Positions 27,401-39,400 of a DNA stretch of 64,000 nt are shown in pieces. The DNA lies in NCBI RefSeq assembly GCF_043290135.1, contig NC_134704.1, positions 13,212,001 to 13,276,000 on the forward strand. Direction: 5' to 3'. A program made the position numbers and the translations under genes. Under the pieces are notes generated by a model, which searched no databases, had not been told where the DNA came from, and saw only the letters and a list, made by a program, of their open reading frames with translations. This DNA is from Rhipicephalus microplus (lineage: Eukaryota; Arthropoda; Arachnida; Ixodida; Ixodidae). How positions within the stretch are numbered: the stretch's first letter is position 1; each line of letters starts with the position of its first letter.

Positions 27401-30400
27401 CACGGAGGAATGTAAATAGAAGTAATTGTTAGTAGCTTCCCGAACAGCACTGCTCGGACAGCAACTGCCTCAAGAGAAGTTCGGAGGTTTAATTGCTTAC
27501 AGGCAACACCTTTATCAACTATTATAGCGACACCGCCCGACGAGGCGGCAGCGTCGTCACGGTCTTTGCGGAAGATAGCATATTGCTTTAGAAAATTTGT
27601 TTGTGTGGACTTAAGATGTGTTTCCTGAACACACAGCACCTTTGGAGTATGTTTATTAAGGAGTTCTCTAATATCATCGAGGTTATGGAGAAGTCCTCTC
27701 ACATTCCACTGTAAAATCTGCGTGTCCATTTTAGATGTGTTTTGTGCTGTGTGCTCAAGGACAGAAAATTAGCTCACGGACCCTTTCCAGGGGCCGAGAC
27801 ACGAGATTTTTCTTTTTTGGATTGGTCGACGAAGTCGCGCCGATCCTTAGGCGCTTGCTGCGCCCTCACGCTCGAAGTTGTGTCCATTGCCTCTAGCGAG
27901 GCACTGGACAAGCGCTCTTGCGAGCGCTGCGGTTGTTTTGAGGGCCTCGCCTCTAAAGACAAGGCCTTCGCGGCCCCCAGCCCGGAGGTTGGTGGGTCCT
28001 TCTTCGATGGCGGAGCAGCACTGGCTGCAACCGCCGTGGGGGCGGATGGCGTCACCGCTGGCTCACTACACGTGTGCCAGACAGGCGCCGGGGGCCGTCG
28101 TGGCGCTGCCCCCTGACGCGCCACTTCGGCAAAGCTGGTTTCTGGCAGGTAGGACACCTGCCTTCGTGCCTCCCTAAATGAAATGTTTTGTTTTACTTTA
28201 ATCGTGACAATTTCCTTTTCTTTTTTCCAGCTGGGGCATGACCGTGAGTATGCGGCATGCTCCCCGTTACAGTTCACACAGTGAGGAGAGTTTTCACAAG
28301 CATCAGATGTGTGTTCATCAGCACTGCATTTCGCACAAGTTAGGCGGCCTCGGCAGTTCTGAGAACTGTGGCCGAACTGCTGGCATTTAAAACATCTGAG
28401 AGGGTTCGGTATATATGGCCTCACTCGAAGCTTGATGTACCCTGCCTCAACGGAGTCGGGCAGTACACTTGAATTGAAAGTAAGTATTAAGTGCTTAGTC
28501 TGGATTTCTTTGCCATCGCGCCTCATCCTAATTCGTTTCACATTGATGACATTCTGTTCGCTAAAACCCTCCAGGAGTTCAGCCTCCGTGAGCCCTAACA
28601 GGTCATCATCTGAGACAACGCCACGGGTGGTGTTCATGGTTCGGTGTGGGGTTACTATTAATTTGGTATCTGCAAATTTCTTTAGGTTAGGCAATTTTTC
28701 ATATTGTTTCTGGTCGCGGAGCTCCAACAGGAGGTCACCACTTGCCATTCTCGAAGCTTTATATCCTGGGCCAAAGATTTCTGTCAAAGACTTCGAAACA
28801 AGAAAAGGTGAAATTGTTCTCACTGGTTTGCCGGGTGTGTCAGCGTGGACAACGTGAAATCGGGGAAAGGATACTCTCTGGTGACCATAAAACTGGAAGA
28901 CTTCATCGGTGCGCCCTCTTTTCTGAGGGCGATCAGGGAGTGGGGGGAAGGAACTAGCCATAAGAAAAGGTTTCTTTTCGGCAGCGGTGCCAGCCACCCA
29001 CCATGGAGTCCTACAAGGGGACGCTGCAGGGTCTGGAAGCACAGGCCCTGCAGACGCCAGCTGTACACCACCACTATAACCGAATATGGTGTATCCAAGG
29101 TAGGATAGCCACACAGGGTTAACCCTTGCCGCCAGGAAACACGGAAGTCAACGGAAGAGCGTAGAGGACAGGAAAGATTTAAAGTAAGAGAAAAGACGAA
29201 GATGTGAGGGGGAGACAGGAAAAGGCGACTGCCGATTTCCCCTGGGTGGGTCAGCCCAGGGGTGCCGTCTACGTGAAGCCGGGGCCAAAGGGGTGTGTTG
29301 CCTCTGCCGGGGGGCCTTAAAGGTCCAATCACCCAGCGTCAGCTCAACCCCTAGGATCCCCTTTTCCCCGGGCACGGCAAAGCCACGCACGGCTAGGCGT
29401 GGGAGGGAGTAGAAACTCCCTTGTTAGCTCGGGTCCGTGGTGTCGCTACACACCAAACGCCTACTTGCGCAGGCGCCCCTGCGGGGGGCTGATTTTTAGA
29501 TGCGGAAGCATCTTATACTCGCGCCTTGTAGTGCGCCGTCCGCGCCGTCCGCACCGCTTCTCAAACATTCGACAGCTGACGCGCGCGCATGCGCCGTCGC
29601 GTTGTCGCCCACTCTTCCACCATCTGTGCATCCCTTCCTCCTCTACACACCGCGCGCTTCACTCCTCCACCATCTGTGCACCCTTCCTCCTCTACACACC
29701 GCGTTCGACATCTACAATTCTCCTGATTCTCCAGTGGACGCGCATGTGGCGTCGCGCTTCGAGAACATTCAACAGCTGACAGTGCGTGCGCCGTCGCGCT
29801 GTATATATACTCAAGGTCGGCGCTCGCTCGCTCAGTTGCCGCTCGTCGGTTGGTTTGTACGGCGCGTCGACGTCCAAGTTCGCGGTGAAATGAATTCCAA
29901 CGAATCCACAAACACAATGATCGACGTCCCTTCGACCAGCGCCGCCCTTTCGCATACGTGTGTACGTGTTCACTCATTTAACACCCCCTCCTACAACCAC
30001 GTTAACCAATTTAGCCATCGACCCAAGTAAGTCGCAATTTAACACCCCATTTCACAACCACGTTAACCAATTTAGCCATCGACCCAAGTAAGTCGCACTT
30101 TAACACCCCGTTAACCAATTATATGCTCCGCATCCTCCTCAGTGTTCCCCCGAGGGAAGCTGCGGGCAATTTTTTTCTGTGTGCTGCCAAATTAAAGGCT
30201 GGGCACTCAGCACTTACCTCGATGCCCTTTCGAAAGCACTGGCGGCTTCTTCGCTGCTCAAGGTGCAGGGCTGGCCAAGGAGCTTCACCATGTGCTTCCT
30301 GACCTTGTGCATTGGTGACAGCTCAGTGCTGAGTGTGTCGTTCATGCTGGCAATGATGGAGGATAGCTCCTGGTAGCAGGAAACTGCGACCTCTCCTGGT

Positions 30401-33400
30401 AGGTCCCTGCTACTTGCAGACTGCTCTCCGAAAGACAGCAAGTGCAGTAGATGCTTACATAGCCAGCTCCAGTGCTGCGCAATCCTCGCAGCTCGTGAAG
30501 CACGGGTTTTAACAGAAGCATCTGTGCTTGTGCTTGACACCAAGAAATGCTCAAGATGTTGTTGCACCAGACGTGCCTGTGAAGAAAGAATGAAAAACTT
30601 ACACACATTTTTTTCTCCGGGATGTTGTCAAGACCTGTTATTACCCTGCACATATCTTCCTTACAATGTATTTCCACATTGCATTCCATGCTTGTAAGCT
30701 ACGTTGTACTATCTTTAAAGGGATCGACAACCAATTTTTATTGTAGCTCCTTTCTTTAGCAGAACAAAAAGCTTACCGCTCTGAGTGTCTAGTCACAAAA
30801 TAGTATCATGAAGCCCACCATGAAACATTTGTAGTCTGAACTTATTTATTTGCTGCGAATATGAAGTCTTATACACACATGACAATACTTGTTGCAAACA
30901 GTGAGCGCAAGGGCGATTTATGTTTGAGCGCAGTAAGTTACTCCGCAGCGTGCACACCATGTGCATGCGCCGCGGCTTTACTTGGTCCAGTGGCAACCTA
31001 AAAAGCAGAGCCGCTTCTCATCGTGCAACTTCTTTTACCTCGAAAGCTACACAAAGTAGATAATAATATACTTACTTTAATATTGAGGACTTCTGAATAT
31101 GGTGTGCATGATTGCGTCATACTACGCGAATATGTACAGCAAAGTGATCGACTTCATAATCCAGTTTAAAGGCTCTTCTGCTAGACTGCACGACATACCA
31201 GTTATTTTTAAACATGATTTAAAAATATAAATCCTACTCGTAATGCACAAAAGATGCTGAAATCTGTCATTATATTTTATAATCGTTTTACTTCTACCAG
31301 AATCTAATCCCATGTTCTGGCCAGTTGTCGGTCTCTTCAGCTCTCTTACTTAAAAAAAAAAAAAAAACGAAACGATCATTGTTATGTCCCCCACATCATA
31401 TATATATAGTATATCCTGCCATTTATTTCACTCCCAACTGCACCTTAAAAAATTCTTAGACCACACACTAGCTCACTGTATGTTTGATTTCACCTCATTG
31501 ACAACACTGAGAAAGTTTAATAATAATAATTATCGAGGTTTAATGTCACGAGACAACCATATGATTATGAGAGATGGTGTAGTGCAGGGTTCAGGTAAGT
31601 TCGACCACCTGGGGCACTGCGAAGGTTTGCCACTTAGTCAATTTATGCAAGATCCTCCACAATAATTAGTGCCTCTTTAACAAGCATGCCACAAAATTAA
31701 ATCAGACACATTTCCATATTCCCGAGGGCTTGTCTATGATGTATATGCAGAAACCAGCCGACACAACAGAAAGACAAATCTTAAACCTGCAAATAAGTGC
31801 ATTTTTGGGCATGATGGCATGGCCGAGCAATGTGCTGTCCTTACCTTACTGTAGAATTCATTGCTTGTGCAGGATGAGTGAAGCAGGTAAGCCCTCAAAG
31901 AAGAAAGCACTTGCTTGAGCAATGAGTGCACATGCAAGGCCTTAAGAGGCTCACTCTCAGTGAGACAGGGAAGCCTTGCCTCCAGGCAGCCATGTCGCAG
32001 CACAAGCTGAACTCTGAGGCACAAAAGAAAAAGCAGGGAAGGCATGAAGCAGAAGTGAACAATAAATGGGACAGCAGAGGCATCGTAGGACACTGACCTC
32101 ATGGCAAAGGCTTCAGTTTGTGAGGACAGTTCTGGTTGAAGTGCCAACCTTGAAAAGAGATCAGGAAAGTGGCAAATGTCCAATGGCAGATCCTCCGGCA
32201 GCACAAGTGCATCTGTTTGGAAACAAGTGCAAGAAATGCAGTTGCTCCTCGTTAAATGAGTGACCGACAAACATTATTGATAAAACTCATTTTAAATAGT
32301 GAAGTTGCATTATGAATCAATACATTGATACCGATTCAGAGGGCTCAGTGTCCCTCTCACAAGAAAAAAAAACCACAAGGACTCCAGGGTACGCACAGCA
32401 CAGTCAAAGCAAAAGCTGGAAGAGCGGCCTTTCTAGAGACTTTTTTACAGCGAAGGCTGTTTGAGATCAGAACACGAGTCATGTGCAGCGCGGTAGTTGG
32501 CCGCCGCCGCCGGTGCCCGTAACCACTATCGCAAGAAATAAGGAAAGAACCCAGTAAATAAAAAACACCAAGGACACAATCTCATTCGAGCCCGGGTCCG
32601 CTGCATGCCAGCCTAGTATTCTACTACTGAGCCTAGCCAGTGTTTGGAACTTGTCGCCAAACTAGCCTTAGGCAGGCTCTATGTCGGAAAAGAATATCGC
32701 ATTATTATGAGCAACAAAGCGTTTTAGAACATCAAAGGAACAACCAGGCATCACACAATGTTAATTGCATAACAAGTGGGTCGTTCAATGCCCCAACCCA
32801 TTACCAAAGCTTGTTCTTAATCACCTATTAACTGAGGTGCATACCCACTTCAGGCACAATTATTCGTCGTTAGCCACTGCATGAAAAAATGCCCAAAATT
32901 CCTACCAAAAGTATAGCAAATACCACACTACTCCGAAGAATAATGAAGGATAGCATATGAATGCTGGTCTACTACACAAAAATTATGACTATGGCGTAGT
33001 GGATACCTAGCAAGTGAGCTAGAAGCAGTTACCCAAAAAGTGTTTAGAAAAGACTCTGAAAGGCCACTCTTCTAGCTTTCGCTGTGACTGTGCTGCGCAT
33101 TCCGCACAGGCCTGGAGGTTTTTTTTTTTTCTTGGGACAACCACTGCAAGCATGCCTACATAGTACCCAAAACACCATAAATAATCCTAATTTTTACTAG
33201 TGAGGAAGCACCCACTATGCAATTATTCTTCATCCTTTGGAAAGTGTGATATCCGCTAGATACTTGCAAGGCATTATGTGCACTTTGTTGATGCTGTAGC
33301 TGGAGGCAATGAAGAATAATGCTTGGGGCTTCTGTAATGGGTTGGTGCATTCAACGACCCACTTGTTACGCAATTTGCATTGTGCGACTCGGTTGTTACT

Positions 33401-36400
33401 TTGCTGTTCTAAAACACCTTATTGAACCAGCGTAGCTAAGTGCTACGCTAAGTACTGAGCTGCCGCGCAGAGGCCCTGAGTTTAATGCCCAAGCTGTCCT
33501 CGATATTTTTTATTTATTTAGTTTTCCCCCCTCATTTTACGCGATAGTGGTTATGAATGCCGGCGGCGGACGCGGACAACTACGGCGCCAGAATCCGCCC
33601 TTGCAGTGATCTCATAACAGCTTTTGCTGTAAAATCAGCTGATACAAAGAGGGCAATTCATATACAGTAGACTTTCAACAGAACTTAAAGGGACCAGAAA
33701 AAACAGGAGTTCTATTTAGGGAGAGCTAAACAGGGGTGCAGATACGAAACCAATTCTGCTGCAGGCAGTTGTTTCATTTAAGCAGCAGTTCCGTCTGACA
33801 GATTTCTGTTTACTGATAGTCTACTGTACTGTCATATCTGGCAGCCTGGCACAGTCAATACTGTGGCTGAACACACCCAATGAACATGCGGAATTTGTCG
33901 ATTGCTCCTATACCCTATAGATGACAGCACCGGATTCCACCTGATGATTCAAACTTCTTAAGGAGGCAGCTGCATGCAAGAGAGAATGAGCCAGCCGTGC
34001 CATGTGTGCATGCTGTATTCAGCGATGACCACGACAGCTGTGTGCACAAGTGTGGCCAGCACAGATTCTTTAGTACGTGTTCTGTGGTGGGCACAAAGGC
34101 TAGACTGGGCTGGTAGCTACGTGCGCACTCTTTCTACGTAAGCGGTCAAATTGTTTCCAAGTTTTGCAGGTATGTTGATGCACACTGCACTTTTTTTCCT
34201 TAATGCAGGCTGCGGGTGGGATAAATTTTGCTCACAATAGCACGATAATTGACGAGGCATTTTAAAAATGGAATTCATGAGAGTTTTTTTCCAAATTCAA
34301 GTACATAACACCTCGCAAGAATTAGCCATGCTGTTCATGTTATATATAGTACATCAATTCAATTTGAGAGATTTCAAAGTATCAACCCTCTACTATATGA
34401 ACCAAGAAATCGTCCTGGCCTGACATTAAGGCAGAAACATTTACAGATATTTAGCTCAAATTCGTTAATTATTCATGTCTATAAGACAACAGAACATTGA
34501 TAGACCCAAAGTCAAGTTTCTAGGAAAGGGCCAACCGATATAGAAATTCACAGTGGTGAAACAGTCCTTTGACCTTCTGGTGCAGGCCATGGTGCAGACA
34601 AAAGCTTATTTCGCACACCGATAGCCTCTTTTAGTACAGTGTCAAAGAAACAGAATGCAGACTCAATTTACACAGCACTGCATAGCCATTAGCAACAAGA
34701 CCAAGGCCAAACGTTGGAGCTTTTACCAAGAATAACTGCAACAAAACTATGAAAACAGCAAATGGTAGATAAATAGCCATCATTATGGCTAGTCAGTTTA
34801 TCTACATTATGATGATGATAGCACACAAAGTTTCGGTTATGATTCTATTAGAGAGACAGCTTTTAAACTTCTTTGGCACGAGTTTGGCACAGACTTAGTG
34901 AAGCCTTACGCTAAAATGGCATTATAGAGCAAGATGGCACAAAGGAATGCTTTCAGCACAATTTTGCATAATGGGCGTGGCTGTGCCACTATTGAATTCA
35001 TCTCTAGAGCAGGTAAATTTGTGACCTGTGACAATGGATGTGGACAGGGCAGTAGGTGACTCGAGGGCAGTTAGAGTGCGCAGCATTGGCTCCACATGTT
35101 GCTCAATTATGCACAGTTGTTGCTGAGATCCGAGGGTGGCACTCAGCTGTTGCAACCATTGCAAGCGCTGGCACCAGTCGGCGCGACTTGTTCGCTCTAG
35201 CAGTAGCAGGCATGCTGTGTCCAACATTTTCTCAGGTTCCATCTGCAGCTGTAGTGGCAAGGGAAGCACCTCCCTGCAATGAACACGAGCCATACTCATT
35301 CCCTGCTGACAGTTTTTTACCATTTAGAAGCTTTCACTAGTTAAACTAGATTTACAAGTCTAGAAAAAAAAACTTCCATGTTTTTTTGTTTTTTTTTATG
35401 ATTCTGCACTGTAGCCTGACCATTGGCACATCAGTTTGACATCGCAGAATTACAGGTACTTTCATGTTTGGGCTTTTCTGACGCAGTAAAAGTACCAAAA
35501 GCTCACTGGCAAAGATTTTGGCGGAGTACAGAGTAGCTAATTTTTACCAATAAATAATAAACAGTTCCCGAGATTGCCAATATAAATAACGGTTTTTCCT
35601 TCTTGCACCCTTTGCAGCTTATGAAACCTCCTTCACAGTAGAAGTAATTATATAGGTTTAATTTACTAATAGTACTGCTCTGCTTATTGTCTTCAGTGCC
35701 CTTTGTAATGTTGTTTAGACCGGCAATGAACAACAAACTATAAAAGAGCAAAATCCTCGTGAGGCTGCATCATGCCCTATAGAGCGGATAGGTGTTGGGA
35801 TGTACAGTACCTCGGAAGATCGGAGGCAGATGCCAGAACTGCACACAATGGTAAACTGTCTCTCCAAATTTCAGTGACAGTGCTGTGACGTTCTAGGCAC
35901 CACAGAGGCTGTGACGCCACCAAGGAAAGGAGCAGTTGGTGCTCTGAGGGAAACCCAAGGCTGTCCCATGGTATGCTGAGGAGCGACTTGCAGGCTGCCT
36001 GCAATGAAAAGGTTTAATTAGCACTGTATAGGTTACCTCTTTTTCTGCATCCATGGCTTTTTTTTTTTCCTTTTTTTTTCCTTTTTTTTTTTCCTTCATG
36101 CTACTTTAAAGAATGGCATTGAAAGCATGGATGTACCAAAGCAGAGAGGTGAAATGCCTTCACAGGATGGCAATATATTCTTATTAATGTGCATGCTGAA
36201 TGAAAATATTACAATGCCAACAGCTAGAAGATGTAGGTAAAAGTCCCAAAATTCACAGCGTGGCTCCCCAAACATGCATCTTCATTCACAGCTAGAAGTT
36301 AGTTCAACATTACGCACAGGTTCATTAAGCTCCTTGTTGTTCACTGTTATGAGCAAGGAAGAATCCCTTGTGGTCGTGCCCCTTCTGCTCATTCCAGCCA

Positions 36401-39400
36401 CGGCAGGCACAGCCATTATCAAGCCCACTACGGAACAACATTCCAATAAAATACCATGAGAAATTATTATTGCGTGTTCTTTTCAGTTAAGTTGGTTGCT
36501 GGCATATGCCATGACCACATGCCACGTTGGTAGAGGAAGTATATAAGAGTATTTTTAAACTTTAACAAGACCCAAGTGTAGTCAGCACTTTGTGCATTAT
36601 CTCAGTATAAAAGCCCAATAATTCTGGGCCAACTTTGTTCTCAATACATTCTTCTAAGGCAAAACATTGCATTAAGCCCTTTCAACCTCCCTTCATTTCT
36701 GCATGACACATTATGTACATGCATGTTAGCCATCCAATGCTACAGTCATGCTGCATATCTTAGCCCGTTTCAACATTGTCATAAAATGGCAACTTTTGAA
36801 ATCAAGAACCCAAAGTGAAATATTTAGGTCCTACTCCAAAAGACAGTTCAATAGAGCCAAAGGAATACGAGCTTCATTCATTGTGTTGTTGCCTAACAAC
36901 CTCATCACAGTGAAAACAGCACAAGTAATAACTGCCCATGAGATTTGATTTTGCAAACAACAGTTTCGAAACAAGTCACATGTCACACTTTAAGAAGGCT
37001 TGAAAGGAGTCCACAAGTTCGGAGTGCTAATGCCATAACAGTGCTTCTTTTTACAATCTATTCGATAGCTGAAAATATGCTCTCGGCATCAATAAAACTA
37101 AAGCACATATTGTGTTTCAATTATGAATATGCACATATGCTATTTACGCAGCCTTTGAGCCTTTAAGTAATACTAACATATGGAGATACATGAGTGCGCT
37201 TACGGAACTTTTCATGAAGATCACCACCAATCCCACCATTATTCAAGCATTTCATCAGGCTCACTACACAGGTACCAACACAAGTACCAGCGGTAGTTTG
37301 TGCTGTCTTAAAGCACCAATAAGATCCACGTATTTCTACACATTATCCCAAGGTACTAGTTTCCAGTTTTTTACTAAATCTAGCTGAAATGTTTTGCATA
37401 CCCAATCAACATACTTTACGTATTTATAAATTTTTGAAGTTGTGAAAGAGCCACCTACAAATTGCACTCAATGTTTACATTTGCAATCCACAATAGTTCA
37501 ATCAAGTGTGCTCAATGACTGCTTTGACCAAACATGACTTCTAGCATAGCATACCACTAAAAACGTACCTGAGCCTCTTCTGTGTCCCATGTGGCCAGGT
37601 AGGTCTGTGCAAAACTGGACAACACAGCATCCTTGGGAGGCAGGCCAGTCTCCAGCCGCTGGACACATAGTGCTGCCACTTTGTGCAGGGTTGCCAAAGA
37701 GACCTTGCAACCGTGCACTGCAAGGAGCGCCAAAGTTTACTTAGTATATACATATATATATTATAAAGGAACACCTAGCTAGCAATAGTCATTGTTAATA
37801 GGTGCTACAAAATTGCTGCAGAAAAGACATGGCCAACTCAGTGGTACATGTGCAGTTCATTCACTTTCCGCCTCTGCACGGCAGTGAGCTGCCAAGCACT
37901 TTGCAAGGAAAGAAACAAAAAGCCGGAAAGCATAATGGCAATAAGTAAACAAAATTAATGCACAATAAAGCAAAACAAATACACACTCTACTCCTTAGAG
38001 GCACAGGCTCTTTCTCTAACTACAAATTCAAAAATTACTTCTGTCTTACCAGATGTTTTTGCTAGTGCTGCATGAGATTCAAGAAACGGCCCACTGGCTT
38101 GAGGAAGTGCTAGCCGCGCTGAAGCCAAGATACTGTGGCCGTCCCACTTGTCAAAACAGCCAGCGCTATCCTGTAATCATGCAAAAAAGAAAAAAATCTA
38201 TTCATCTCACAGTGAAAAGCCTTGTGTTCTACAACGAGGCACTAGAAGTTCAAGGTTTCTGAACAAACACCTTGTCATGTTTGTCAAGCAATTGTCACGT
38301 TTCCTGGTAGGAGTGCGAAAATATTTGACACTTTGAATATTTATCGAACAGTGCTTGCTATTCAATTCGACTTGCATTAGAAGTTTTTACTATACGAACT
38401 TGCCAAAGACAAAGGCAGTTAACGTTTAATTAAAAATGACCCTTCAAATTTTTAATATGCTTCACATCGTTACATTCTTGTACTGCAGCAAAGCTACCTT
38501 CTAGACTACAATGACTTTGCTAGCGTTCTTGATAAAACTGGTCAAGTTGATGTTATTTTTCTAGACTTCCAAAAAGCCTTTGATTTAGTTTCCCATGTTC
38601 ATTTAATGCACAAGTTAAAAGTGATAGGTCTTCCAGCTTTTGTAACCAATTGGATCTCTTCCTACTTGTCGAACCGCTTCCAATATGTTTGCATCGATGA
38701 TCATTCCTCTACTCGGCTTCCTGTTCTTTCGGGTGTTCCACAAGGCAGCGTATTAGGCCTGTTATTATCTCTAATTTATATTAACGATCTTGTATCCCTT
38801 ATTAGTGATCCCGTGAAAATTAAGTTATTTGCCGATGACTGTATTCTATACAACAAAATAACATGCCCTGAAGACCAACAAATGCTAAACACAAACCTTA
38901 ATTATGTTCAGGCGTGGTGCGAAAAATGGGGAATGAAGCTCAATGCCAAAAAATCCGTTTTTATGAACATAACTAACAAAAAGAATAAGCTGTCCTTCCC
39001 TTACAATCTTCCGCCACAACCGTTAGAACAAGTATCAGAATATAAATATCTTGGCGTCACTATAACAAATAACTTGAGCTGGAACAAACACGTAACAAAC
39101 ACATGTGCAGCTTCATTCCGAAAACTTTGCTTCCTTAGACATAAGCTTAGAAAGGCCCCAACAAACGTTAAGCTACTCTCCTATACATCCATAATTAGAC
39201 CGCGACTGGAATACGCCTGCACTGTCTGGGATCCTCACACAAAAAGTAATATTAATGTTCTTGAAATGATACAGCGTAAATCCGTTCGATTCATTTTTTC
39301 AAGCTATCGTCCCAGTGACTCGCCGACAAGATTAATGGAAGAGCATGGCATTCCAACACTTCAATCACGCCGTCAAATTCAAAGGTTAAAATTTCTATTC

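Larger units (their letters stand above)
23639..29486 (-). mobile_element. full-length LINE (I/Jockey-like with RNase H), 5.85 kb
   Basis: Contains ORF1 and ORF2 without stops, a 5' leader of about 525 bp and a 3' UTR of about 350 bp ending in the taaacaccactaatcatc type. The 11-bp sequence ggctgattttt flanks it on both sides (23628-23638 and 29487-29497). Intact frames and an exact TSD indicate a young and possibly active copy. It is inserted in the sense of MDN1 within an intron, next to the promoter-like repeat at 29.5-30.1 kb. Confidence 0.92.
29498..30140 (+). mobile_element. promoter-bearing repeat with short inverted ends (probable)
   Basis: Starts agatgcggaagcatcttata and ends near ttatatgctccgcatcc, an imperfect inverted repeat. 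The interior is CpG-rich. It holds two near-identical blocks (caccatctgtgca...cctcctctacacaccgcg), a TATA/Inr promoter, a short ORF and a 61-bp tandem. It may be the first exon of a mobile or host gene. Confidence 0.5.

Noticed and set aside
27742..28857. Plus-strand frames of 99-141 codons opposite LINE ORF1
   Set aside because: They are complements of the gag-like ORF1, which has clear zinc knuckles; no motif on the plus strand.
29500..29977. Long frames on both strands in the CpG-rich promoter repeat
   Set aside because: Open by composition (Pro/Ser/Arg-rich) and interrupted by tandem blocks; only the short ORF after the TATA/Inr was kept, with low confidence.
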